DNA of 55,063 nt, taken from Alphaproteobacteria bacterium (lineage in GTDB: Bacteria; Pseudomonadota; Alphaproteobacteria; CAAHEQ01; UBA3637). Made by a program: the position numbers and the translations under genes. This document shows, piece after piece, positions 45,415 through 52,795 of the stretch (the stretch's first letter is position 1; the number at the start of each line of letters is the position of its first letter). The DNA is taken from positions 1 through 55,063 of the forward strand of contig JAFPYS010000020.1 of NCBI GenBank assembly GCA_017412085.1, read 5' to 3'. Below the pieces are notes generated by a model, which had not been told where the DNA came from, searched no databases, and saw only the letters and a list, made by a program, of their open reading frames with translations.

Positions 45415-47340
45415 TTAACCTCCTAATTTTATATCAGTTGTTACGGATACCAGTCTAAATGGTTGAGGACTAGATCCTTTAATTTCCCATAACGGTTGTG
45501 TTGGTGTTCTAACCCATCCCAATGATCGCAAAACCAAATCTTTTGTTTTTTGCGTATTAGGACTATTCAGTTCGTATGCTGCTAAATCTGGAACCATTTC
45601 TTGATGCACCCCGGTTCCCGTATCAATTTCCAAGGATTGTGTATCTATTAATCGCAAGACCAATCTCACCAATCGATAACTAGGAACTAACGCATTTCCA
45701 TCGTTTGCCGCGGCCGTCGCGGGTAATGGCGTTACCCGATGTTCAAACGGCAATCCTACTTCTATTTTTTGAGCCGGATACAAAAGTGTACATGTTCCGT
45801 CCACCACAATTTGCGGATCCAAAACAATGCCATCTCCTGTTAAATAAACGGTTTTCCCATTTAAATGAGCAAGATTTGTTAACGTTGTTGTGGCTTCTTC
45901 AAACTCGAACAAATGCCCACTATCCGTGTGCAGTTTATCATCAAAACATTCCAAACTATATGCTGTTCCACGTTTAATGATAAAATAAGCTTGATTACCT
46001 AAAATCGCCACCGACAAAAACGCCCCATCCGTTAATTGTTCGGTCCAGCTTTGTAAATTTTCAGAACGGAAACTTGTTAACACAACCAAGTGGCCATTGT
46101 TCATCACAATATAAGCTTGCCGTTCATATTTATCATATGCCATATCAATCGGGCTTTGAATCAAATGACGTACCAACAAAGACAAATCTGTCGCCTGATA
46201 AATACCCTCTAAATCCGAAAACAAAAATTCCCGAATTTCTCGACCATTTGCTCCTGCGAAAATCGTTGCCCCATCAATAGCCAGTGGTGGTACAAATATG
46301 TCCGATCGACTTCCCACTTGTGTTTGTCGTTTTAATTGAATTTCACTTGGGGTCAGTGGATCCCCAGATACCATCCATTCGGCGCTGGTTGTAAATACCT
46401 GTAAATGACGATTTGCAAACAGAGCCACAATATAATCCGATTGATCTGATAAGATTGTAAACTCTATTGCCTCAGCATCATATCCAGATCCTAATTCAAA
46501 ATTGGTAATATCGCCCGTTTGGCTAAACCACAACGTGCTAGACAATGCTTTACTGCCCCCAAAAACAAGACGTGATTGATATGTACAAACTGTTTGTGGC
46601 CATCCTTTTGCACTACAAAACGCTGGCTCCCCCCAATTCCGCGTTGCCTCTAATGCTGTGGAAGCTCCTGCGGCATCATCATCTACGAGTTTTTTCTTCA
46701 CGGTTGCCGTCGCACTTGTACTACTGTTCACAGATTGAATTTGCACATAGCCATCAGCCAACTTAAACTGCACTCCAACGTGTCGACTTTCAAACACTGC
46801 CGAACTGGTTGTTAATGTTACAGTTCCCAAACACCCAGAAGAGGCCATTGTCACACTATCTTTACCAAATCGGCTATATGGTTGACAAATACTTCCCGCA
46901 TCTACTAAAAAATTGAAATTTTCAAGATGCCACGAACTGTTTGTATAAACAAAACGTTTGGGTTGAACATTCGGATGGACAACCACAATTCCATTGGAAA
47001 CTTGACACCAGTTAATTTGACGTATTTGGGTCGAGGTCCACGGCGTTTGTATCGTCGTTATCAACGCATCATTTTGATAAACTTTGGTTGCACCATCTTG
47101 AATCAACAACAAAAATCGTGTTTGGCTGTCTGGTTCAAAAGCAATCAAACGCCCAAAAGAACCTGTGTCTGCTATATATTTTAGACCTGGCCTGCGATGG
47201 ATCCCCCCTGTCGGCTCCAAAAAGACATTTTTCAGGGCCATCGCTCCGTTTGCATAAGCCGTTAAATCTACACGACCCAGCATATCTGAAGACAATTCTC
47301 CCGCCGAAAAATTTGTCTTGCTTGAAAATAAATTTGTCAT
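45415..47340 (-). CDS. Podovirus tail nozzle/stabilisation protein
   Basis: A 641-residue protein beginning KTNFSAGELSSDMLGRVDLTAYANGAMALKN, then GGIHRRPGLKYIADTG. This N-terminal signature is common to tail-tube or nozzle proteins of many podoviruses. The rest is beta-rich (WFSQTGDITNFELG, EWMVSGDPLTPSEIQLKRQT). It starts four bases inside the adaptor gene (coupled). No separate tail spike or fibre follows, so this would be the most distal tail part encoded. Confidence 0.82.
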   Translation of the reverse strand: MTNLFSSKTNFSAGELSSDMLGRVDLTAYANGAMALKNVFLEPTGGIHRRPGLKYIADTGSFGRLIAFEPDSQTRFLLLIQDGATKVYQNDALITTIQTPWTSTQIRQINWCQVSNGIVVVHPNVQPKRFVYTNSSWHLENFNFLVDAGSICQPYSRFGKDSVTMASSGCLGTVTLTTSSAVFESRHVGVQFKLADGYVQIQSVNSSTSATATVKKKLVDDDAAGASTALEATRNWGEPAFCSAKGWPQTVCTYQSRLVFGGSKALSSTLWFSQTGDITNFELGSGYDAEAIEFTILSDQSDYIVALFANRHLQVFTTSAEWMVSGDPLTPSEIQLKRQTQVGSRSDIFVPPLAIDGATIFAGANGREIREFLFSDLEGIYQATDLSLLVRHLIQSPIDMAYDKYERQAYIVMNNGHLVVLTSFRSENLQSWTEQLTDGAFLSVAILGNQAYFIIKRGTAYSLECFDDKLHTDSGHLFEFEEATTTLTNLAHLNGKTVYLTGDGIVLDPQIVVDGTCTLLYPAQKIEVGLPFEHRVTPLPATAAANDGNALVPSYRLVRLVLRLIDTQSLEIDTGTGVHQEMVPDLAAYELNSPNTQKTKDLVLRSLGWVRTPTQPLWEIKGSSPQPFRLVSVTTDIKLGG

Positions 47341-47906
47341 TGGCGCACCTCAATAAGTGAAAAATCTTGGAAACACGCAGGTATATCTTGTTGACTGTCT
47401 GTTAATTTAGCCATTTTAAATTCTTCATCAGCTCGATTGTACATGTAATCTGTTCGCGTTGTGCTTTCCGTTAATGGTAAACATAATTCAGCAGATAACC
47501 GGGCAATCAAAGCATTACAAAAAAACGGCGGAAATTCGGATTCATTAGGTCTGCGAATATATGAAATCATAACCTGTTCTGAATTTGTATGAAGCGTATT
47601 TCCAACAATTTTATATTTTAATCCTTGGCTTTTAATTCCATTACCTGCAGACAGTATTCTTACGCAATCATTCGGTAATTGATATGCGTATTTATAATCC
47701 GCTTTTGGTGCTGTCACAAGGCGAGCCAACTCCACTTTTTCTAAGGCAAAGCGCCACGGATAAGAAGCCAACAAACTTTCCAACGTTGGCTCATAAAGTT
47801 GCATACACACTTTTGCTTCTGCTGTATCCTCATCAAATGAAGCAATAGTACTAGCCCCTAATTTTACTAAGGCCCGAGAACATAAATCAATTTTTGTATA
47901 GATCAT
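47337..47906 (-). CDS. Head-tail adaptor / tail tubular A-like protein
   Basis: A 189-residue protein of the gp11/tail-tubular-A type. It starts IYTKIDLCSRALVKLGASTI with the DEDTAEAKVCMQLYEPTLESLLASYPWRFA block, both typical of podovirus adaptors, and YQLPNDCVRILS follows. It should sit between portal and nozzle. It is separated from the capsid gene by a strong hairpin terminator and coupled to the next gene. Confidence 0.8.
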   Translation of the reverse strand: MIYTKIDLCSRALVKLGASTIASFDEDTAEAKVCMQLYEPTLESLLASYPWRFALEKVELARLVTAPKADYKYAYQLPNDCVRILSAGNGIKSQGLKYKIVGNTLHTNSEQVMISYIRRPNESEFPPFFCNALIARLSAELCLPLTESTTRTDYMYNRADEEFKMAKLTDSQQDIPACFQDFSLIEVRQ

Positions 47907-47920
47907 TTTGGCTTCCTTTC

Positions 47921-47952
47921 AAAAAAGAAGCCCCCCTGCAAGCAAGGGGGCT
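47921..47952 (-). terminator. Terminator between capsid and tail genes
   Basis: On the minus strand the stem AGCCCCC/GGGGGCT is followed by TTCTTTTTT. It would reduce tail-gene expression relative to capsid. Confidence 0.85.
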
Positions 47953-47971
47953 GTTATTTAACATGTTTTTT

Positions 47972-48844
47972 TTAGGTTTCTGCGTTTGCATCTTCTGCGG
48001 CAGGCGGCGTATCCAAACAAACCATTTTAACGACGCCGTCTTTATCAATTAAGCAAGCGCCTTGGCTCATCATATTGTTCACATAATGAGCGGCATAATC
48101 GCCGTGCCATGTGATGTCTGTTGTGATATCTTGTCCGGCAGCCAAACCAACGGCAGATTTATGGTAAATAAAACATGTTGTTGTGGCACTTGAACCAGAA
48201 CCAGACGTTGGCAAACCTGTGTGCATAATCCAATTAATTCCCATCCACTTGCGAGATTCAGAACCCGCAACAAACGGATGTTCATCGCCAACATAATTTG
48301 CATTGGAAAATTCATCCAAACTAAGCAGCTGATTCCATTGCGCTGGGCCAACCAATGCATAACGTTCACCGTCATCAGGCACATTTTTACTATTTAATTT
48401 GGCAAATGCTTCTAAAATACGGTCTTTTGTTAAGGCTTCACTAGATGTACCGGCCGTTGCTGTGGCGTCACCCAAGGCCGCAATAATTAAGGCATCTGTT
48501 TTGCGTCCCAAAGCATAAGCTCCCGCCGTTGCCAAGACTTTTCGTTCATCGTGACCAACCTTCAATTCATCCAATTTATCCACCCATTGTCCGGCATACC
48601 AGTCAGATAATTCACATTCCACTGGGGCATGTGTAACAGCCGAGGGTGTCAATTGTGCATTTCTTGCGCTTTTTTGATTTGCCGTCTGCGCTCCAATGAC
48701 TTGGAAAGTTGTGCTAGTTCCTGTGATACCACCTTTAAAACGGACGGTATTTCTGAGTTTAGAACCTTGTTGTTGATAAGCGTTATGAACTTCCGCTTCA
48801 AAATGTTTAATAAAAGAAGCGTCAATTGCTGTAGATACTGTCAT
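47972..48844 (-). CDS. Major capsid protein
   Basis: A 290-residue HK97-fold-type coat protein, as judged by length, position after the scaffold gene and pattern. The N-terminal arm (FIKHFEAEVHNAYQQQGSKL) leads to an ELSDWYAGQWVDKLDELK region. AFAKLNSKNVPDDGERYALVGPAQW is typical of podovirus coats, and the C terminus is ALIDKDGVV-like (GACLIDKDGVVKMVC). Translation starts after AAAGGAAT. It is flanked by hairpins on both sides. Confidence 0.8.
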   Translation of the reverse strand: MTVSTAIDASFIKHFEAEVHNAYQQQGSKLRNTVRFKGGITGTSTTFQVIGAQTANQKSARNAQLTPSAVTHAPVECELSDWYAGQWVDKLDELKVGHDERKVLATAGAYALGRKTDALIIAALGDATATAGTSSEALTKDRILEAFAKLNSKNVPDDGERYALVGPAQWNQLLSLDEFSNANYVGDEHPFVAGSESRKWMGINWIMHTGLPTSGSGSSATTTCFIYHKSAVGLAAGQDITTDITWHGDYAAHYVNNMMSQGACLIDKDGVVKMVCLDTPPAAEDANAET

Positions 48845-48887
48845 AAAGTATTCCTTTCATTTTTTAGGGTTAATTTTAAAGTTGAAA

Positions 48888-48926
48888 AACGAATCAAGTT
48901 ATGAAGAAAACTTCGCTTGATTCGTT
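48888..48926 (-). terminator. Long hairpin between scaffold and capsid genes
   Basis: 11-bp arms AACGAATCAAG/CTTGATTCGTT, with an inner CGAAG/CTTC pairing on the minus strand and a short T run after it. It could be a weak terminator or an RNase processing site that sets capsid mRNA levels. A perfect DnaA-box 9-mer lies at 48955-48963. Confidence 0.6.
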
Positions 48927-48970
48927 TTGGTTATATCTTGTGGGGCTTAAAAGCTTATCCACAAAAAGGG

Positions 48971-49615
48971 TTAATCATAAAGGCGTTTAAAACCCGCCTC
49001 TACACGTTTTAAAAGTTCTGGATCTTGATCGCGCCAATATTTTGGGCTTTGCATCAACTTTCTCAACGTTTCTTCATCATCCATAGTTGACACTTTGCCG
49101 CGTCCTTGAACCAATGGCGATTCCACATTTCCTTGCATCATTTGGTACATCGTCAAGATTCCTTTTTTCGTTTTTGATAAAGCATTAAAAATTTCTGGAT
49201 CTAAATTCTTTTCTGCCCACGTTGAAATTTGTCGTGCAATCGTATTAAACTGTTCTGCGCCACCGAATTCTTGCTCTAAATCTTGCAGTTCTCTATCTGT
49301 CGCAATATCTTCTACCATTTCTTCCATAACGGGTAAAATTTTGTCGGTTGCCAAATCATACACAACTTGTGCTTGCTCATTTGTGAAACCATGTTTGAAC
49401 AAAATTTCGTTAATTTCTGGATCAGATTCAATCAGTGGATTTTTACTTTTAATTTCATAATCGGCAGCAGATTTTGGCATCTGAGAATCTTCGCTTTTGG
49501 GCGCAGACATCTTTTTTTCCAAAGCCAAATACGATTTCAATAATTCTTCTGTTTTTAAATCTCCATTTTCATCTAAAAATTTTTCTGGTACTTTTGTTTC
49601 TTTTGTATCGGTCAT
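48971..49615 (-). CDS. Capsid scaffolding protein
   Basis: A 214-residue, highly acidic, helical protein (TDTKETKVPEKFLDENGDLK at the start) placed between portal and capsid genes, as in T7-like and related podoviruses. The middle has ATDKILPVMEEMVEDIATDRELQDLEQ, and the C terminus is basic-helical (PELLKRVEAGFKRLYD), as needed to touch the coat. The start lies one base from the portal stop, with an AAGGAG site inside the portal gene. Confidence 0.8.
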   Translation of the reverse strand: MTDTKETKVPEKFLDENGDLKTEELLKSYLALEKKMSAPKSEDSQMPKSAADYEIKSKNPLIESDPEINEILFKHGFTNEQAQVVYDLATDKILPVMEEMVEDIATDRELQDLEQEFGGAEQFNTIARQISTWAEKNLDPEIFNALSKTKKGILTMYQMMQGNVESPLVQGRGKVSTMDDEETLRKLMQSPKYWRDQDPELLKRVEAGFKRLYD

Positions 49616-49616
49616 T

Positions 49617-51116
49617 TTATTCTCCTTGTGTTTGTTGTTGTAATGGAATTAAAGGTGCTTTTTGTGCTGTTTGAAACAATGAATCGGGTATATTCAACTT
49701 TTGCCCCAACCATCTCACAAAAGCAGGCACATCCACTTGTGATAAAGCTGTTTCTCCTAATTTTGTAATTTCTTCTAACCATGTAAGCGCATTATTCGCT
49801 TCTGTTTCGGCCTGTCTTTTTGAACGTCCGGATTGATACGCAACCTTCAAATATCTTCCGTCAATGAAAACATCCGGAATTTCACCGCGTTTACGTAAAA
49901 TCGCTGCGGCTCGTTCAATTAATGGCATCAGTAATTCGGATTGCAATCGACCATATGTTGCCCCTAAAACCAACAGCATATCATCTGTCCGTTCCCTGAC
50001 TTCAGTCGCTGTCATTGTGTTACCATTGTCCAATTGACCTAATTTATCGCCCAATAAAGCATGTCGGATATGTTCACGCAAATCCTTTATCACAAGCTGG
50101 GAAACATCGAATTTGCCCGGCGATTCCAAGGCCGTCAATCCTTTCGAGCCAACGGCTTTTGGAATAATAGCACCCGGGGTCAGACGGATATTGGCGGGGT
50201 TTAACACACCATCATCCTCGGCAAGCCAAATGCCCGTCACTGCGATTGTGGCATTTTTAAGGATTAATTCCACAACCTTGTTTGCCGTTTTAATATCTGG
50301 CAAAGCCTTCATGACGGGAGAACGGCCATAAACTTCCCCCGGGGCCTTCAGCCAACGAAAAGCAATAAAGGGGGACGTTTCATAAGTACATTCTTTTAAT
50401 AAAACGGGCTCCCCTTTATTGGTGAATTGTTGGCAATCTGGATTTAAAAAAGCGGTATATGAATACGTCCCATACATATTTGGCTTAACGCATTCAATAA
50501 TTTCTAAAGTTATTTCTTCTTTTTTTGCCTTAGCCATTATGTCTGGCGGCAAGACAACTTCACCGAATCGAGAAATAAATGTATTATAATCCATCTGTGT
50601 TGTCCGAAAAATATAATCTAATTTACCCGTCGAACTTTCCGACAGACACAGCTGCGATAATGGTATCGCAGTAAATCTAAATGCAGAAGTTGATCCGAAA
50701 GGGGTCTCCTCAAACATCAAACAGGCAGTCCCCACGGTGATAAGATCCAAATAGCATTGATGAATCTCCATCGCAAAATTACTACGATCAAAATTCGTTT
50801 GAATTGCTTCGGTCATCTGATCCAATAATGGAACGATTTTTTCACGCTCATCCGAAGAGAATTCAGTTCCAGCGCTTAATGAAAACCAACGAAGCCATGG
50901 AGGCGTCAATTCTGATAACATCATTGCGCCTAATTGATCCACGGCGTCTGGCGCTGTTCCATCATAGAGCCGATTCGTTTTGTCCGCCGAAGGGGCAAAT
51001 ATCGCTTCTCTCTGAGGAAAGGCATATTCATAGCATTCTCGCCATATTGTTTCCCACGTCGCTCGCTCTTTCAATGCTTGCTTATAGGCATTGTATAATA
51101 CAATTGTATCTGTCAT
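49617..51116 (-). CDS. Portal (head-to-tail connector) protein
   Basis: A 499-residue protein of the podovirus head-to-tail connecting family. Signature blocks are WRECYEYAFPQREAIF, LYDGTAPDAVDQLGAMMLSELTPPWLRWFSL (residues 46-77), and the long stem helix ending near TATEVRERTDDMLLVLGATYGRL (about 365-390). It forms the dodecameric vertex. It is the first virion gene, with an AAAAGGAG site. Its leader holds two hairpins and follows a strong promoter. Confidence 0.88.
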   Translation of the reverse strand: MTDTIVLYNAYKQALKERATWETIWRECYEYAFPQREAIFAPSADKTNRLYDGTAPDAVDQLGAMMLSELTPPWLRWFSLSAGTEFSSDEREKIVPLLDQMTEAIQTNFDRSNFAMEIHQCYLDLITVGTACLMFEETPFGSTSAFRFTAIPLSQLCLSESSTGKLDYIFRTTQMDYNTFISRFGEVVLPPDIMAKAKKEEITLEIIECVKPNMYGTYSYTAFLNPDCQQFTNKGEPVLLKECTYETSPFIAFRWLKAPGEVYGRSPVMKALPDIKTANKVVELILKNATIAVTGIWLAEDDGVLNPANIRLTPGAIIPKAVGSKGLTALESPGKFDVSQLVIKDLREHIRHALLGDKLGQLDNGNTMTATEVRERTDDMLLVLGATYGRLQSELLMPLIERAAAILRKRGEIPDVFIDGRYLKVAYQSGRSKRQAETEANNALTWLEEITKLGETALSQVDVPAFVRWLGQKLNIPDSLFQTAQKAPLIPLQQQTQGE

Positions 51117-51128
51117 TTTTTCTACTCC

Positions 51129-51149
51129 TTTTCAATTTAAAATTGAAAA
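51129..51149 (-). repeat. Inverted repeat overlapping the portal ribosome site
   Basis: 10-bp arms TTTTCAATTT/AAATTGAAAA around one base; the 5' arm on the plus strand overlaps the AAAAGGAG site of the portal gene. Confidence 0.6.
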
Positions 51150-51177
51150 AATCACCCTCTATTTGGGGTGATTTTTT
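51145..51177. terminator. Bidirectional terminator-like hairpin in the portal leader
   Basis: 9-bp stem AAATCACCC/GGGTGATTT with a T run on both sides. On the minus strand it lies 36 bases after the late promoter and before the portal gene, so it should stop transcription unless overridden. Confidence 0.8.
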
Positions 51178-51212
51178 GTTTATAGATACACTTCTTGCTT
51201 TCAATTATTTTT

Positions 51213-51241
51213 ATAATATCACATTTTTTAAAAAATGTCAA
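51213..51241 (-). promoter_or_regulatory. Late promoter of the virion genes with palindromic operator
   Basis: Perfect -35 TTGACA (51236-51241), 17-base spacer, -10 TATTAT (51213-51218). An 18-bp perfect palindrome (ACATTTTTT/AAAAAATGT, 51221-51238) fills the spacer and is a possible operator. Confidence 0.75.
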
Positions 51242-51244
51242 GGA

Positions 51245-51637
51245 TTATTTTCCTTTTTTTTGATTTAAAAAACAAAAAAGTTGATACGGGGTCCATAAAT
51301 TAAAGCAATTTATCCCCAAAAAACGCTTAACCATTTCAACACACGTCAACGGACGTAAGTGAAATTTCACTCGGCTTGGAATTTGCGGCGTTGTTCGGAC
51401 AATTTTATATCCCCTATTTATAAAAAATGATTCAATATGTAATGTCTTCACTATAATTAGATCTGTAAAATGCATGACAGGATCTATAACACACCATTCA
51501 CGACCATTGCCTAGCACAATCAAACAATGGTAAAAACCTTTTTTTAAAAAATACGTCCACCAATGGGTCGGCAGCCCTCCAAAAACAACATAAGCAAAAG
51601 CTGGTCTATATCCAACAGAAATCGTATGTTTTAACAT
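51245..51637 (-). CDS. Phage-associated protein, possible permuted NlpC/P60-like fold
   Basis: A 130-residue protein, MLKHTISVGYRPAFAYVVFG at the start. A His-containing strand (KKGFYHCLIVLGNGREWCVIDP, near 32-53) precedes a Cys-containing helix (LTCVEMVKRFLGI, near 105-117). The order His first, then Cys in front of a helix is that of circularly permuted NlpC/P60 or LRAT-like peptidase folds; this is only a pattern match. The start is at 51637, directly after a run of ten G residues that forms the ribosome site. A start at 51664 would overlap the upstream gene. Confidence 0.55.
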   Translation of the reverse strand: MLKHTISVGYRPAFAYVVFGGLPTHWWTYFLKKGFYHCLIVLGNGREWCVIDPVMHFTDLIIVKTLHIESFFINRGYKIVRTTPQIPSRVKFHLRPLTCVEMVKRFLGINCFNLWTPYQLFCFLNQKKGK

Positions 51638-51638
51638 T

Positions 51639-51648
51639 CCCCCCCCCC
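51639..51648 (-). repeat. Ten-base G homopolymer at a translation start
   Basis: G10 on the minus strand, one base before the ATG of the 130-residue gene and two bases after the upstream stop. It serves as the ribosome site and is prone to slippage. Confidence 0.8.
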
Positions 51649-51650
51649 AA

Positions 51651-52007
51651 TCACCCAGCAACAATACCTTTTTTCCTTAATAAAACATCCAAAAAATTCA
51701 GCCCTTCACGCCATAATTCGCATATTTTAAGACTGTCCCCAAAATGTGGATGAGGCGGAACCTGGCTTGTACCATATTTAGACAAAACTTTCACGTGAGA
51801 CGGACGCAATATTCCCATCTGCGCCAATCTTTTTACCGCTATAATAATGTCTGAAGTTTCACAGGGGCGTGCAACATTCGAATCGGCTCTGTGACAGCTT
51901 CCCTTTTCCAAACCTTCACACAAACAACACCAAAACCAAGCTTCTTCCGCGCTGTCAAAAGGGGTTGTCTTTTTTTCTTTAGAAAATGACAGGTATTTAT
52001 TCCTCAT
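51651..52007 (-). CDS. Conserved alphaproteobacterial protein of unknown function, first gene of the cluster
   Basis: A 118-residue protein, MRNKYLSFSKEKKTTPFDSA then EEAWFWCCLCEG, with ARPCETSDIIIAVKRLAQMGIL, RPSHVKVLSKYGTSQVPPHP and the tail LLRKKGIVAG. I recall similar proteins with AEEAWFW and ARPCDPDD motifs in other Alphaproteobacteria, but know no function. It is probably a small helical regulator or adaptor. The start at 52007 is behind AAAGGAGACA. It is transcribed from the promoter overlapped by the LexA-type box, so it should be SOS-induced. Confidence 0.6.
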   Translation of the reverse strand: MRNKYLSFSKEKKTTPFDSAEEAWFWCCLCEGLEKGSCHRADSNVARPCETSDIIIAVKRLAQMGILRPSHVKVLSKYGTSQVPPHPHFGDSLKICELWREGLNFLDVLLRKKGIVAG

Positions 52008-52033
52008 TTTGTCTCCTTTCATTATAAATATGA

Positions 52034-52048
52034 GAACAAAACAGGAAC
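52034..52048. promoter_or_regulatory. LexA (SOS) box of alphaproteobacterial type
   Basis: GAAC-AAAACAG-GAAC, equal to GTTC-N7-GTTC on the minus strand. It is an exact match to the known alphaproteobacterial LexA direct repeat and overlaps the -10 (52046-52051) of the cluster's first promoter. Confidence 0.75.
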
Positions 52049-52074
52049 ATAATCCAGATTTTTTTCTTTGTCAA
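52046..52074 (-). promoter_or_regulatory. Promoter of the phage cluster's first gene
   Basis: On the minus strand: perfect -35 TTGACA (52069-52074), 17-base spacer, -10 TATGTT (52046-52051). It faces away from the S24 regulator promoter. Confidence 0.7.
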
Positions 52075-52098
52075 GATAAAAATAAGAAAAAAATCCTA

Positions 52099-52127
52099 TT
52101 GACATTAATAAAAAAATATGCTAGAAA
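52099..52127 (+). promoter_or_regulatory. Promoter of the S24 regulator
   Basis: Perfect -35 TTGACA (52099-52104), 17-base spacer, -10 TAGAAA (52122-52127). Confidence 0.6.
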
Positions 52128-52159
52128 TTATTTGCAACTAAAAAGTGAAAGGATTTAAA

Positions 52160-52795
52160 ATGCAGCTTTCTTATCATGAAATTTGGAACGGCCTAGAAAA
52201 CCTCGCAAAGGCCAAAGGACTATCTTTATCAGCCATGGCCCACAAGGCCGGACTAGATCCAACAAGTTTTAACAGATCAAAACGAATCGGTGCCGATGGG
52301 CGCAAACGTTGGCCATCCACAGAAAGTATGAATAAGGTCTTAAAGGCCATGGATGTAACTGTTTTCGAATTCATGGAATATGCGGGGCAACCGCTTCCCC
52401 AACCAAAATACACCATCCCCCTGTTGGGATTAGCAAAGGCAGGACGAGAGGGGTATTTTGATTCTGATGGCTATCCATTATCTACAGATGAATGGGACGG
52501 CATTGATTTTCCTATGCAACTTGGGCGAGGAGTCTACGCACTTGAAGTTTCTGGAAACAGCATGGAGCCGGTTTATCGGGCGGGTGACAAATTAGTAGTC
52601 CAACCCGATTCGGAAGTTCGCATCAATGATCGTATCGTTGTAAAAATAAAGACCGGAGAAGTTATGGTAAAAGAGCTTGTCCACAAAAGTGCAAAAAAAA
52701 TAGAGTTAAAATCATTAAATCCCCTGCACGAGCTTATTACATTAGAACCGAACGACGTCTGTTGGATGGCGCGGGTTATTTGGGTGAGTCAATAA
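52160..52795 (+). CDS. HTH regulator with S24 (LexA/CI-type) peptidase domain
   Basis: A 211-residue repressor. The N-terminal helix-turn-helix has LAKAKGLSLSAMAHKAGLDP, TSFNRSKRIGADGRKRWPST (about residues 17-56). The C-terminal S24 domain has an Ala-Gly bond in GLAKAGREG (near 94), the nucleophile Ser in EVSGNSMEPVYRAGD (near 137) and the general-base Lys in NDRIVVKIKTGEV (near 165). Self-cleavage on RecA activation is therefore plausible. This form is widespread in Alphaproteobacterial chromosomes, so it may be a host gene rather than the phage's own repressor. The start at 52160 follows GAAAGGAT. It overlaps convergent rlmB by 20 bases. Confidence 0.85.
   Translation: MQLSYHEIWNGLENLAKAKGLSLSAMAHKAGLDPTSFNRSKRIGADGRKRWPSTESMNKVLKAMDVTVFEFMEYAGQPLPQPKYTIPLLGLAKAGREGYFDSDGYPLSTDEWDGIDFPMQLGRGVYALEVSGNSMEPVYRAGDKLVVQPDSEVRINDRIVVKIKTGEVMVKELVHKSAKKIELKSLNPLHELITLEPNDVCWMARVIWVSQ

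Larger units (their letters stand above)
42319..52007 (-). mobile_element. Compact podovirus-type prophage remnant or gene-transfer-agent-like cluster
   Basis: About 9.7 kb with every gene on the minus strand. In transcription order: two conserved genes of unknown role, portal, scaffold, capsid, tail adaptor, tail nozzle-like protein, internal protein, small terminase candidate, large terminase, SleB-type hydrolase, a helical holin-like protein and a 61-residue protein. It starts from a promoter that overlaps a LexA-type box. No integrase, replication or RNA-polymerase gene, tail spike or flanking att duplication is seen. Prophage, satellite or domesticated particle are all possible; the virion-gene identities rest on family patterns and order. 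Confidence 0.8.

Noticed and set aside
42316-52160. attL/attR-like direct repeats bounding the phage cluster
   Set aside because: By eye I found no convincing repeated core at both edges; tRNA genes are not at the borders. A computed self-comparison would be decisive.
52160-52795. S24 regulator as the certain repressor of the phage cluster
   Set aside because: Similar proteins are common host genes in Alphaproteobacteria, so position next to the cluster is not proof; left as a possibility.
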